NCBI GenBank assembly: GCA_035578155.1 | Contig: JAPWDM010000005.1 | Coordinates: 39,518,108 to 39,582,107, forward strand | Direction: 5' to 3' | DNA from: Brachynemurus nebulosus | Taxonomy: Eukaryota; Arthropoda; Insecta; Neuroptera; Myrmeleontidae | Length of the DNA stretch: 64,000 nucleotides | In this document: one piece after another, positions 9,912 through 22,715 of the stretch | How positions within the stretch are numbered: the first letter of the stretch is position 1 | Layout of the letters: the number at the start of each line of letters is the position of its first letter | Notes under the pieces: generated by a model | Told to the model about the DNA's origin: nothing | The model's database searches: none | What the model saw: only the letters and a program-made list of their open reading frames with translations | Made by a program: the position numbers and the translations under genes

Positions 9912-12900
9912 AATGGCTCTAATTCAATGGAATGCAAACGGATTTTTCTCTAAGCTGACAGAAATTCAACTTCTCATCACAAAACATGATCCAATAGCTC
10001 TACTCCTGCAAGAATCGAACCTTCGCGAATTTGACAATGTTAGAATAAATGGCTATAAATCATACAGAAAAGATCACACAGAAGCTAGGCGAGCATGTAA
10101 CGGAGTAATAACTCTAATTAAAAACTCAATTCACCAAACTACTGTACTACTTCAAACTAATCTTCAAGCAGTAGCCAACTCCGTAATACTACCATCAAAA
10201 CAGAAACTATGCATTTGTAACATTTACATCCCACCATCTCAAAACCTAGAACAAGACGAACTACAAAATCTAATTACTCAACTGCCACACCCATTCATTC
10301 TAGCGGGAGATTTTAACGCACATAACATTCTTTGGGGAAACAACGGAAATAACTCCAAAGGAAGATTAATAGAAAATCTATTAGAACAAAATGATTTCTT
10401 ACACATCCTAAACAGTGGACAACCTACTCATGTCAACCTAGCCAACGGTAATACTTCTGCGATTGATCTGACCATGGTGACCACATCTCTCCTTCCAACG
10501 GTAAACTGGCAAGTGCACGACGACCTTTGTCACAGCCATCACTTTCCCATTATCACCCACTTTATAAACGAACAATCACTACTGCTAAATACATCAACAA
10601 AGTGGAACTTTAAAGAAGCTGACTGGGAACTCTTCAACTCCTCAATCAACTCCAGTTTTGAAAATTTGAATGTAGAAGATAAATACAATGCTTTACACAC
10701 AAATATTTTACTTGCAGCTGACCTTACAATTCCAAAGAAACGAATAACATCACATAAAAGAACAGTCCCTTGGTGGTCACAAGACATTAATTTAGCTATT
10801 AAAAACAGAAAAAGAGCATACCGTAAATTTTTAAAAAACAAAACCAATATTAACTTTATATTATACAAAAAATCTCGCGCTGAAGCCAGAAGAAAAATTC
10901 TCGAAGCAAAGAAATCTTCTTGGATAACATTTATTTCGACACTAAATTCAAATACTGCCACAAGAGATATCTGGTCTACATTCAATAAGATATCAGGTAA
11001 ATACCGCGAGACGACTATATCAGCATTACTAATTGAAGGACAAATAATAACTTCTTCTAACGATATTGCTGAACACCTAGCCAATCACTTCTCAAACTTT
11101 TCAAGTAACAAGAATTACAGTAACGAATTTATAGAATATAAACAATCTCAAGAACGTCTTCCTTTGGTGTTCAACTCAAATTCTCATGAACCATACAACG
11201 ACCCTATCACCCTAAATGAACTTAAAAAGGCATTAAGCAAGCTAAAACACTGCTCCCCTGGTCCAGACAAGATATATTCCCAAATGATCCAAAATCTCAA
11301 TTCTGAAAACATCCAAAAGCTTCTACATCTCTTTAATGACATTTGGGAAGAAGGATATGTACCTAATCAGTGGACACAAGCTACGGTCATACCAATACTT
11401 AAACCACATAAAGACTCCCTCTTACCTAGCAACTACCGCCCCATATCACTAACTAGCATACTATCCAAAACATTTGAATCCATAATTAACAAACGTCTCC
11501 AATGGTATATAGAAAATCAACATTATCTCAACACAAATCAAAACGGCTTTAGAAAACATAGATCAACACTGGATAGTTTGACAACACTTATAACGGACAT
11601 ACAAAATGCTTTTATCAATAACCAATTTGTAGTCGCTATCTTTTATGATATAGAAAAAGCATTCGATATGGTATGGAAAAGAAAAATTTTGCAACAATTG
11701 CACAACTGGGGACTTAGAGGTCGTCTTCCGCTCTATGTAAAAAATTTCCTAACTAACCGAACATTTCAAGTTAAAGCAAACCACGAAACTTCAACAAGCA
11801 AAATACTGGAAAATGGCACCCCACAAGGTTCTGTCATTAGCACTACATTATTTTTAACAGCCATAAATGACATTTCTAATAAAATCAAACCCCCAGTTCG
11901 TTTTAGTATTTATGCGGATGACCTAGTAACATACATTTCATCTGACAACTTCACCTATGCCCGAAATAGTCTCCAAGATTGTCTGAACTCTCTTGAAGAA
12001 TGGAGTAACTCAAACGGTCTACGCTTCTCAACATCTAAAACTGTTTACACTATTTTCAATCGAACACGGTTTCATATACCAGATCTCAATCTTAAAATTC
12101 ATGATACTCAAATTCAACTTGTAGATACATACCAATATCTTGGTATGCACCTGGACTCTAGATTAACATGGAAAACTCACATACGATTCTTAAAAACAAA
12201 ATGTACACCAAAACTAAACCTATTAAAGGCTGTCGCACATAATTCATGGGGCGCTGACAGAAAAACACTCACAACCTTATACAAAGCAACAGTTCGTTCT
12301 ATACTAGACTACGGCTGTCATCTATACTCTTCCGCAAACGACACTGAACTAAAACGATTAAATGCAATCCATCATACCGGTCTCCGAATTATAACAGGTG
12401 CGTTCAGAACCAGCCCAACTGAGAGTCTTTGTGTGGACACTGGGGAGCCTCCACTCCATATTCGTAGAAAACTACTTATAGCACAGCATACAATAAAAAT
12501 TCTAAGCGATAAAAATAATCCTAACTATACCAGAATCACCCATCCTCTTTACACTAACTTATTCAACAGAAAACCAACGTTCCCTAGACCTTTCTTCCTC
12601 ACAGATATCTGCACCAATTTCCAAATACTCCAAACTAACATTGCCATATCTACTCCCCAAAATGTGCCTTTCTGGAAAACAAAAGGAGCTCAATATAACA
12701 ACTCCTTAACACGTTTTCCCAAAAACATTACTAACCCATTAGTCTTCAAATCAGAATTTCAAAACATTCTAACCGCCAAAACATACCAAAACGTCATGTA
12801 CACTGACGGTTCCAAAATTGACGAAAACGTGGGATGTGCCGTTGTCGGTAACAACAATGAAGTAAAGCTCAAGTTGCCAAAACAGTACACTGTCTTCTCA

Positions 12901-13590
12901 GCTGAGCTGCAAGCCATACATGAAGCACTACAAATAATTCAAACATCTAACCCCTTAGAAAACACCAACAGTATAATTTGCACCGATTCGAAATCTGCAA
13001 TAGAAGCAATACAAAATAACTCTGAACACCCTCTAGTACCAAAAATACACTCATTAATTCACAATTTATATAACTCCAAACACGTAATAGTAATATGTTG
13101 GATCCCCAGCCACATAGGTATCGAACTCAACGAAAAAGCCGACAGAGCGGCAAGAGAAGCTGCAACATCGAACGCCGAACCAAATCTACCCATACCACCA
13201 GGAGATCTAAAAACATATATCTATCGAAAAATACTCACCATCTGGGAACAAAACTGGCAACAATCTGAGAGCAAATTATACACCATTAAGTCAACAGTGA
13301 AACCCTGGGATACCTCAAACAACAAATCAAGACGCGCAGAAACAGTAATTACACGAATTAGAATTGGACACACTAAACTAACTCACCAGCACATACTAGC
13401 AAGAACGCCACAACCAAATTGCGAAAACTGTCATGTACCATTAACCGTAGACCACCTCATCACAACATGCCCACGATACACAGATCAAAGACGTCGGAAC
13501 CACATCCCACAAAATCTTAAAGAAGCAGCCGACAACAGTCCCGAAAAAATTCACAACTTAATCCAATTTCACTCATTTCAATGTATTTAA
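9865..13590 (+). CDS. ORF2 polyprotein: endonuclease, reverse transcriptase, RNase H
   Basis: The 1241-residue retrotransposon polyprotein nicks target DNA and copies the element RNA there. The N-terminal endonuclease shows WNANGF, LLQESNL, LAGDFNAHN and HDDLCHSHHFP (residues about 20-230). The RT spans about 440-760: SNYRPISL, FYDIEKAFD (first catalytic Asp about 595), NGTPQGSVIS and YADD at 683-686. RNase H follows with MYTDGSK (Asp about 981), FSAELQAI, TDSKSA (Asp about 1041), and PSHIGI...EKADRAA (His about 1083, Asp about 1093). A CENCHVPLTVDHLITTC zinc box ends it. All expected catalytic residues are present. The longest frame starts at 9865, inside ORF1, but the ATG at 9913 is likelier: it begins MALIQWNANG and follows the ORF1 stop as TAA-A-ATG, suggesting termination-reinitiation. 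Confidence 0.93.
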   Translation: MIVMPPKLPSLEPKTKMALIQWNANGFFSKLTEIQLLITKHDPIALLLQESNLREFDNVRINGYKSYRKDHTEARRACNGVITLIKNSIHQTTVLLQTNLQAVANSVILPSKQKLCICNIYIPPSQNLEQDELQNLITQLPHPFILAGDFNAHNILWGNNGNNSKGRLIENLLEQNDFLHILNSGQPTHVNLANGNTSAIDLTMVTTSLLPTVNWQVHDDLCHSHHFPIITHFINEQSLLLNTSTKWNFKEADWELFNSSINSSFENLNVEDKYNALHTNILLAADLTIPKKRITSHKRTVPWWSQDINLAIKNRKRAYRKFLKNKTNINFILYKKSRAEARRKILEAKKSSWITFISTLNSNTATRDIWSTFNKISGKYRETTISALLIEGQIITSSNDIAEHLANHFSNFSSNKNYSNEFIEYKQSQERLPLVFNSNSHEPYNDPITLNELKKALSKLKHCSPGPDKIYSQMIQNLNSENIQKLLHLFNDIWEEGYVPNQWTQATVIPILKPHKDSLLPSNYRPISLTSILSKTFESIINKRLQWYIENQHYLNTNQNGFRKHRSTLDSLTTLITDIQNAFINNQFVVAIFYDIEKAFDMVWKRKILQQLHNWGLRGRLPLYVKNFLTNRTFQVKANHETSTSKILENGTPQGSVISTTLFLTAINDISNKIKPPVRFSIYADDLVTYISSDNFTYARNSLQDCLNSLEEWSNSNGLRFSTSKTVYTIFNRTRFHIPDLNLKIHDTQIQLVDTYQYLGMHLDSRLTWKTHIRFLKTKCTPKLNLLKAVAHNSWGADRKTLTTLYKATVRSILDYGCHLYSSANDTELKRLNAIHHTGLRIITGAFRTSPTESLCVDTGEPPLHIRRKLLIAQHTIKILSDKNNPNYTRITHPLYTNLFNRKPTFPRPFFLTDICTNFQILQTNIAISTPQNVPFWKTKGAQYNNSLTRFPKNITNPLVFKSEFQNILTAKTYQNVMYTDGSKIDENVGCAVVGNNNEVKLKLPKQYTVFSAELQAIHEALQIIQTSNPLENTNSIICTDSKSAIEAIQNNSEHPLVPKIHSLIHNLYNSKHVIVICWIPSHIGIELNEKADRAAREAATSNAEPNLPIPPGDLKTYIYRKILTIWEQNWQQSESKLYTIKSTVKPWDTSNNKSRRAETVITRIRIGHTKLTHQHILARTPQPNCENCHVPLTVDHLITTCPRYTDQRRRNHIPQNLKEAADNSPEKIHNLIQFHSFQCI

Positions 13591-13644
13591 CTATATTACC
13601 CTATCAGGTGCATATGACTTTATTGTTGCGCACCAATCTAATCT

Positions 13645-13656
13645 AATAATAATAAA
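13645..13656 (+). repeat. TAA-repeat 3' tail of the I-like element
   Basis: The run TAATAATAATAA follows the conserved-looking 3' untranslated end. Such TAA tails replace poly(A) in I elements and mark the 3' junction. Confidence 0.75.
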
Positions 13657-13659
13657 AAA

Positions 13660-14915
13660 TACTTTTCGTTATCGAAAATTTTGATCGTAAATATCTCATA
13701 AAAGGTGCGTCGAAATAAAAAAAATGAAATTTTTGAATGCTTAAACAAAGGAAAATGTAAACATTCGAAACATATTACGACTATTAAAATACAGTTTTCT
13801 TTAAATAAAATTATCGATATTGAAAATAACGATATTTTTGAAAAGAATTATATAAGAAAAGGAATTATACCTTTTCAAATATGCCTTATTGTAATTATGA
13901 TTTCCAGTGTTTTTTCGTGTAACAGAAAAATGCCTCCTTTTTATAACGTGTGGTATCGGTCACTGCACGCAGCTGCGATTTGTAGCACATTGAGTTATAT
14001 AAAATATATTATTGTGAACTGCAGCACATAGCCACAGTTCTCTTCATCATTGCAGTAGCATCGCAACCGCGGTTACGTTCTCTCAGCACATTGTATTAAA
14101 TTGGTCAACGCATACATGCGATTTTTTATAAAAGAACGCCTCTACAATCTCTGTTTTTTTATATTTTGGCTCCTTCCTGATCTCATGCTGAGATACCTTT
14201 CCCGGAACATAATAAAAACTTAACCAAAACGATGAAAAACTAATATTTCTCAATCTATAAAATCAACATCTTCAAATATTTTCTTTAAAACTTATAATAC
14301 TCACATTGAATTTAAATGCACAAATTTTCACCACAAAATTGGAATAGAAATATTGGCCGGAAGTCATCATATTTTATTTCATCACAGTTATAATAATACC
14401 AACGACCGTATATTTTCCACTTTTTATATTTTTTTTTAGACGATGTGACAAAACATATTCAGATATTCAAAATGGTTTAAATTTTTCTAGAAAAGTTTCC
14501 ATCTAACATTGTGTCGTATAATTTTAAAAGGAACGGATAGAGCAGCGAGCAGACATATCTTTCGTAGAGTAACAATAGGAAAGGATTTTACAATATCACT
14601 TGGTTCGTTCCGTACGACCATTTTCTGGCATCATCGTAATAATACTGGTACCTACACATTTAAATATTGCTGGTAAGACGTAGTAAGTATCCCTACTGAT
14701 TTAGTTCACTGAAGGAATATTTCTATACATTTACAAAATTCGCACATAAAAGAGGATGTACCTACATACCCGAGTTATATATGTATAGCCGGTTCGATAA
14801 GAATGGCTATTTTAGAAATATAATGGACACACAATTCATCGTTGCCATCTTTTTTTATTACCGAGCCTTCTCGACGTTTTTATTATTTTCATAAGTTATT
14901 GGTGAGGTTGATGCC
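13660..14915. other. intergenic, AT-rich
   Basis: An open frame of about 108 codons at 13705-14031 has no recognisable motif and biased AT-rich composition, so I do not call it a gene. Nothing else seen. Confidence 0.4.
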
Positions 14916-14921
14916 AGTGGC

Positions 14922-15298
14922 TCTCAAACTTCTTTGTCTCGTCGATCGCTTGGTATGGTTTTAGATTTTAGATAGACCTCCTAGACAAATTCGAATATAT
15001 ATTCTCCAAAATGACATGCCGATAGCCTTTTTTTTGCTCTCCACTGACTAATTGGCCGAAGTCGTTAATCAACGTAACCCATAACGTCTCCCAATACAGG
15101 TGTAGGTCCAAAAAAACTCCTTTCAAATACAATTGCAAATTATTTGTGATCACTGATCATGAAATTTATCTGTTTGTCCAAATTAAGCTCAAAAAGCATT
15201 GAACCAATTTTGAAAATTTTTCAAAAAGATTCTAAAGTGAACTCAATCTTCTGCACTTTCTTCATTGTTACAAAGTTAAACTATACTAAATTAACATT
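14922..15298. repeat. 377-bp tandem duplication, unit 1
   Basis: Runs from CTCAAACTTCTTTGTCTCGT to ...CTAAATTAACATT and is repeated head to tail at 15299-15675. The two units are almost identical; the one difference I see is AAAATTTTTC at about 15213 against AAACTTTTTC at about 15590. The left edge, with the preceding CCAGTGG, resembles a hAT terminus of the CAGTGGTTCTCAAAC type. The unit may therefore be a duplicated hAT-derived end. The small open frames it carries occur twice for this reason and are not independent genes. Confidence 0.9.
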
Positions 15299-15675
15299 TC
15301 TCAAACTTCTTTGTCTCGTCGATCGCTTGGTATGGTTTTAGATTTTAGATAGACCTCCTAGACAAATTCGAATATATATTCTCCAAAATGACATGCCGAT
15401 AGCCTTTTTTTTGCTCTCCACTGACTAATTGGCCGAAGTCGTTAATCAACGTAACCCATAACGTCTCCCAATACAGGTGTAGGTCCAAAAAAACTCCTTT
15501 CAAATACAATTGCAAATTATTTGTGATCACTGATCATGAAATTTATCTGTTTGTCCAAATTAAGCTCAAAAAGCATTGAACCAATTTTGAAACTTTTTCA
15601 AAAAGATTCTAAAGTGAACTCAATCTTCTGCACTTTCTTCATTGTTACAAAGTTAAACTATACTAAATTAACATT
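15299..15675. repeat. 377-bp tandem duplication, unit 2
   Basis: Second unit, same orientation, ending just before GGCTATGTTGTATGAGG. The near absence of differences in non-coding DNA points to a recent duplication, or to an assembly artefact. Confidence 0.9.
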
Positions 15676-15944
15676 GGCTATGTTGTATGAGGTCCTCCAG
15701 AAGCTTGAGGATCCTGAAAGCTCCAAATTTAGCTACGCAACCGATTTTGAAAATTTTTTTAACGTTGGGAAACTAAACAATTCCTGATTGAAATAGGCTA
15801 TGTTATATTAGGTTGTCCAGAATTCTGGAGAAAATTATAAGAGAAGTTAACATAAGGATACTTTTCACAATTATCCTTCAGGGTATTAAAGACCCAAAAA
15901 TAACTTAAAATAAACGATTAGACGAAATTAAGGTATTAAGTTCA

Positions 15945-16125
15945 TAGCGATTATGGGGACCACTGAGTAGTAAGGTGATAGTAACTGTAGACCACTGAGT
16001 AATAAGATTACAGTGATTACTATTAGGTAGTAAAGTCATAGTGATTATGGATCACTGGGTAGCAAGGACATAGTGATTATGGACTACTGGATAGTAAAGT
16101 GATAGTGACTAAGGATCACTCTTTA
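15945..16125. repeat. minisatellite, about 36-bp unit, about five copies
   Basis: Degenerate tandem copies of a unit like GTGATTATGGACCACTGGGT followed by AGTAAGGTGATA. Recognisable starts lie near 15950, 15985, 16015, 16055 and 16090. Units differ by substitutions and small indels, so the array is not fresh. The sequence AAATCCGGCCCTG just after it (about 16138) resembles the end of the hAT-like element at 812, so the array may sit inside an old transposon. Confidence 0.75.
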
Positions 16126-16159
16126 GAAATATTTAGAAATCCGGCCCTGACTAGCAGGT

Positions 16160-18835
16160 TATTAAATCAAACAAACTGTTATATTAAAATTGGATATTAT
16201 AAACTTAGAAGTTCTTTATTTTGAGTAACGACTATTTATGGTATAAAATGAAACTAGTTTACACATAAGATGGTTAGCATCTATTAATCAGTGGGGAACT
16301 ATATATACGGAAATGGGCAAACAACAGTTCAGGTAGAACAACCCAAGTTTACGAAAACTAACATGGATATTTGTTTTGTATAAGAACACTGAATATAGCA
16401 ATGGGTTTCAATTATAAAGAATATATGAAAATTTTTTATTATTATAATTTTTTGTACCCGTGGGTTTGTGCATTATTAAAATTTGGAAAAGCTATTTCAT
16501 TAATTTTGAAAGTGGTCAAGGTACTATGGCTTCTTAAATAATACTAATCATCATTTCGGGCTAACAAATTATACACGCTTAGAAACCTAATAATATTCAA
16601 GTATTATGTTACCAGTTACTGGTATTTTAAAATTTATTAAATCATGAACCCTCAGACATCTTGATTTTAACATAAATGGACTTGGGCCACTTTTGAAATA
16701 AACGGCTCGGATATAAAATAATATCTAGATAAATTAGCTTTTGAAGATAATACAATAAAACCGTCCATCATTTTAATAGAATAAGGAAAGGTTTACAGGT
16801 CTGCCAGACCTACAGGACAATCAGTTTTTTTATTATCATTTTTTTTAAATAACTTTCCAAAAGTATACCTGTATAACTTTTAGTACAAAACCGTTTAAAA
16901 AAAAAAAACTTACTTGGTAATTTTTGTTAATTTCATAGTAGTTGTAAAAATTTTATTTAATATTTTAACAAAAATATTCATTCTCATATTTTTAATATGT
17001 AATTTTTAATATTAAATAAAAAGGAAAATTTATCATTGAAATATGTTTTCCAAAGGGATTTTCTGATAAAATTTACACAAATTAATACGAGTCGGTTTTC
17101 AGTATAATTAATTTTGCTTCATATATTTAAAAAAAAAAAAAATATTTTCGATAAGCTTTGTTAGCTACAAATCGGTTTGTACTGTATACCATATTTGATA
17201 TGCAACAATTGTTTTAAAACTGGCAGAAATGTTAAAGTTTCCCATTCCATAAAATAGCAATATTGTTCATATTTCTCAAGTTTATATTTATTTAATATAT
17301 TGTAACAGTGCCAAAAATAATTATAAATTTTAAGGTGGAATAACTAAATTATCCCTTTTATTTACCTTCATAAACGAGAAAACTTTTTCATACAGTTGTA
17401 AAATTTGCTTTTAAAATATTTATAAAACGTATTTAAAGGGTTTTACGATCGCAAAGCTTCTAACTGTACCAAGAATACATAAGACGATCTCAGTTTTATA
17501 AAACTTTGTCAACTCATAAGAGAATTTTATTGGTGTTGAAACACCACTACACTTTCTAATATTAATTTATATTTACCATCAGTTTGTTGATTATTGAAAA
17601 TCGTTCATACATTATTGAAAACCTTGCTTCGGAAATTTATATTAATATTTTGTTCGCTCGAATTCAATTCGATGATATTAACGAATGTACACGCACAAAC
17701 GTTTCTCAAAACCAATAAATCGAATGTGGTTATTTATAGCATTCGCTTAGAGTTGAATATTTCTAAATATTTCTGTTAATATAATATGGAAACATACTGA
17801 TGCGATGTCTACAATTATATATAATTTATATATTAATAATTCGACCACGCATTATTATCTGGAAATTATTTATTGGTTTACATTTTGAGTTCTATAAGTA
17901 GACAACTATAGGAATCCTTTGTAAAAATAATCATATTCTTATCACAAATTAACACAGTAATTAGCAGATACAATATATATATCACTTTTTATAGTTTCCT
18001 AGCCTTAAACGAGGGCTTAAAAACGGTAGGGGAAAGAGGGGCTAGTATTAAGAGAGGTAAGTATTTAACAGGCCAATTTCCACCAAACTAAACACGAACA
18101 AATTAAGTACGTCCGGTTATTGTCATCAATAAATGACCACGGACACCTTGTGACCAGTTAGCCTTCGGCCAGTTGCCGCGAAACAAAGTTGCGAGTAAGG
18201 CGTAGATTTTATTAGGTCAAAGAACATTTTTTAAGTTGACGGGTTTTTGATTTAAAGAATGATTGTATGCCTAAAAGGAGCTGAATTTATTTCGAACGGC
18301 AGCATATTCCGTCTTGTATTGTATTTTGTTCAAATTTTACCGCATTACCAATTTCCTTTTCTTAAAAATATAATTTTTTTAAAAATTTACCTTTGGGGCA
18401 AGTATTAACAAAACACATAGGGTGAGTATTAACATGTTAACATTTACCTTGTTTAAATTTTGTGCAACACAGACAATGTTATTAACTTCCTTATAGGGAA
18501 GTTATTGTATTCACCCTGATTTCAAAATCCAAATAACATCATATTTTCATGTTTCGAGGTCACCAAAATCATTTTCGCGACATTCCCAAAAATGTTTGTA
18601 TATATATGTGTGTGTGTGTGTGTGTGATCGTATATGAGTGTTTGTCAAATTTAAGTGGTACTGTAATTACCTATGTCTTTTCTACAGTAAAGCAGAAGAA
18701 TGGTTTTGCTTGGTCTGTTGCGCATCTTACTCGGGTGATAATTCTGTTGGTAATTGGTATAAATACAGATCCTGTATTACATTGTAATTTCGATGATTAT
18801 TATTAGGGCTGAGCTATCATATATTTCAGGAATTA
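16160..18835. other. intergenic, AT-rich
   Basis: No supportable gene. A short (TG)10 tract lies at about 18607-18626, and several poly-A/T runs occur. The phrases GGGGCTAGTATTAAGAGAG (about 18040) and GGGGCAAGTATTAACAAAA (about 18393) are related, perhaps parts of an old repeat. Confidence 0.4.
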
Positions 18836-18840
18836 TAATA

Positions 18841-19590
<750 letters not shown>

Positions 19591-19599
19591 AGTCAAAGG

Positions 19600-22070
19600 T
19601 CGTGGGCGTCATTGTTTCTGATTAATATATTTGCATGATTTACTGTTACAAACTATTACTTAGACACTAATACATTCATACATATTCGCTTTAAAACACG
19701 GAGAGGTGCCATTATACGCATATTGTGTGCGACGTAATTGTTAAATGGGAGCGTGCGTTATGGGAGAGTGCTATGTAATTTTAATTCTTGTTTGTTTTGC
19801 ATCTATAGACTTATTGAATTTGCGCTGTGGCAATAATGTACGTGGATATATATAAGTGAGAAATAAGAATATATTCAACATACCCGAATAGGATATAAAT
19901 AATAATATAACACATATTTACGTTCATTCGAAGTTGATTTCATCAGGGATTATAAATTTTAATTCAGCTTACCAGCATCCCTTATTCTAATACGTATATT
20001 TTGAATAGGTATATATAGACCAATGTAAATAATAAAAAATATATTTCGATTATGACAAAAAAAATAATTAAAATTTTCTGGAGCGTTTCGAGAATTATAT
20101 CAAGCTCTCTGTAGCCTAGTTCGGGTTAATAACCTCAAATAATTTAAACACGATAAAAATAAAACAATATTGATTCCGAATATTAATTTACTAATAATAT
20201 TTTAATTTTCTGGGTCACTAACCATTATTTACGGTTGGATCAACAAAAACTTTTTGACCATCGTTACGTCATCACTTTCTATATTTAATATACACATAAA
20301 ATATAACAAATAAAAATTTATATATGAATTTGCTTTGTACGCGAATATCAGTTTATTTGCATCATAATAGAGCGAGAGTATAGTAGAATATAATCACAGA
20401 AGTGTGTCCATGCGCAGCACTCCGCAGCCTATTTTGTTTTTGGGTTTTCAGCGTCTAGAAGGGATATAATTGTTGGTATAAATAATGTGTGTTGTGATTT
20501 TAATTTATTTTTGAACAGGATAATTATTATGATTTATTTTTATGTTTATTTTTTTTTTTATATAAGTATCTGTTTTTCTTTATGTGAAACGTACCTATAA
20601 ATTTTATTATATATTCGTACGTAAGAACTTTTTACTCTTATATATAACTACCGAAAACATTGGTACTGGTCTTTAAGTATAGTCAGGGACCGCGAGACGG
20701 AGATTAGGTAAGATAATTGCCAGGGATCCCGAGTCTAAAAAGGGGTCCGGAGCCTTTGTTAAGTGCTTAGACAAAGTGAGAAAACATTTTTTCTTTTGCA
20801 AACATTTTTTGTATGATTGGAGAAAAGGGGTTTAAAAATTTTTTGTTATGCCTGGGGGTCCGTTATTTTTTTCGCCGGCTCACACGATGCTAATTTTACT
20901 GATGAGTTGGCTGCTAGCACTTCTATCGGTAATCGTACTGGCTACGTTGTAGGAGAATGACGTCACTGGAATTTTGGTTACTTGAACTTTGGTTACTGGA
21001 TCTCGACAAAAGAACCTATGCTATTTTTGTACCTAATTTTCCTCTGTTGTATTTGAGTGGTTACCAATCAGAGAGCAGAATTTTGTTTCAGTATAATGCA
21101 CCAAGGTGACGACAATAACTCCGCGGCAGCTTTCTATTTTTTGCTAAACAATAGAAAATAACTACTTCATCAGCTGTTTTTGTTAGGATTTCGGAATCAT
21201 AACCACGAAATTCTTGTAGATAGTATTGTTTTTTAAAAACTTAAACGGCCTCCTACTGACGACAGATTTTTATATGTACGTTTAGTCTATAGATATCTGT
21301 GGAAACATCAGAAAATACAATTATCACGCTGTGTAGATTCAGTAGGGCAATCCAGTAATCTAGCAGCGAAACAAGTAGCGTATGAAGCCTTTCTAATTGC
21401 CTAGAAAGTAATTGTGACATGTTAATAGTGATAATAGATCAAAAGTACTTACAAAATTCCCTAAATATATAATCAAATCTGTATTCCAATTGACCATTCA
21501 AATTAATTATTATTGAAATAACAAGAACTAAAAGTTAAGATATAATGTTACATTTTAACATTACCTAATCCTTTTCCTTCTATTAATAAAATAAATAGGT
21601 TTCCTTTTATGTTCATTTACATCTTGTTAATTGATTGGTTACCACCCCACCTCGTCTTACCAAGATTCACCGTATGAATATGTAGTTTTGTAGCTTAATA
21701 CAATAGGTACCATTCTAAAAGTTTATTTTCTCAATATAAGAGCGTGCAATAAATAAATATCTTGATGTAGGACTGTTAGTAAAGTGAATTGTGAATAAGC
21801 GTAGTACTTTGTACAACTAGTTACATAATGAACGGCAAAAAGCACTAGTGCTATAAAAAACAGCCTACTTAATAAATTTTAATTTTACAATAAACAGGAA
21901 ACATGCTAATTTTATTTGTATATCATATTTACAAAACGGATAATTAATATTAATTGTACTGCTTGTACTATTATTAATATTTATTCCAGGCAACCTTTTC
22001 TCCTCTCTTCAAATATTAATAATTTTTATTGGAAGATCCTCTAAAAATATTTGCCAATATATTATAGATG
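19600..22070. other. intergenic, AT-rich
   Basis: No coding region or element boundary that I can support in about 2.5 kb. Confidence 0.4.
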
Positions 22071-22074
22071 ACTA

Positions 22075-22715
22075 AGGCACTTTCTGGGTTATCCCCTGAA
22101 ATTAACTCCCCGTCTTGAAATTTAGCTTCACATCCATAATCGAGCGATGACACGTTATCTCTGTACTAAATTTCAAATTTTCGTGTTGAATAGTTTCAGA
22201 GAAAGTCATCTGTGACAGATGGACGGACGCTGAAGTGTTCCGTAGATGCCCCGTTTTGCTAATTTCGATACGTATTACTAATAAAAGAATATTGTATAAG
22301 TATGTAAATACCCACTTAATCTTTATTTTACAATTATTTTTATTAGTATTTGAAGTTGTCGTTTAAATATAGTTTAATAATGTTATTCCGCGGAAACAAT
22401 TTTAACAACAATAATTGGTGGTCAATAATTTTTATTTTTTTATGGTTTGTAACTTTCTATCTAATAACATATTAAATTTTTATCGAATTTCTTTGACACG
22501 TTTGCATTTTATTCAAAAAAAAAAAAAAATGTCAGCATTCCATAAGAGTCCGGGTTAAAAATACAAAATTTTGAGATCGTTTTTCTCAAAATTGGTGTGG
22601 TCAATTTTAATCGGAATAGGCTTGTGTTATTGGTGTTGAATTAATTAAATATCTAGAGAGGTTTCGTTAAAAATATTTGAAAAATCGTTCTACCCAGCAA
22701 CTACCTTAAGGCGTT
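22075..22715 (-). repeat. interspersed repeat, copy 1 (pair with 62145-62735)
   Basis: Reverse-complement similarity to 62145-62735 runs through several ordered blocks: CTGTCACAGATG/cgtccgtc-type, ACAGAGATAACGTGTC, ACTTAATCTTTATTTTAC, GCTAATAAAAAT and GATGTAACGCCTTAAGGT. The family is not identified; no coding sequence or clean terminal repeat was found. Edges are approximate. Confidence 0.7.

Larger units (their letters stand above)
8340..13656 (+). mobile_element. I-clade-like non-LTR retrotransposon, apparently intact
   Basis: A two-ORF element of about 5.2-5.3 kb. ORF1 is a gag-like zinc-knuckle protein. ORF2 carries apurinic-type endonuclease, reverse transcriptase, RNase H and a C-terminal zinc box. 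The 3' end, ...GCGCACCAATCTAATC followed by TAA repeats (13645-13656), is the simple-repeat tail typical of I elements rather than poly(A). Domain order with RNase H places it in the I group in the wide sense (I, Nimb, R1, LOA and relatives). The 5' boundary is approximate: about 120 bp of leader precedes ORF1 and I could not identify a target duplication. Both ORFs are free of stops and frameshifts, so this is the youngest-looking element in the window. Confidence 0.85.

Noticed and set aside
10539..11084. 181-codon minus-strand frame opposite ORF2
   Set aside because: Shadow of the retrotransposon polyprotein; no independent motif.
8340..13700. A target-site duplication for the I-like element
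   Set aside because: Sequence after the TAA tail (AAAATACTTTTCG...) was compared by eye with the 5' side; only weak matches such as TACTTTT at about 8444 were found, so none is claimed.
13705..14031. 108-codon frame after the I-like element
   Set aside because: No recognisable motif, AT-driven composition, lies beyond the TAA tail and has no promoter or partner.
15945..16125. CRISPR-like repeat-spacer pattern
   Set aside because: Degenerate 36-bp tandem units; no conserved repeat with unique spacers.
20690..20900. GC-richer patch CAGGGACCGCGAGACGG as a transposon tip
   Set aside because: No matching inverted end or target duplication located.
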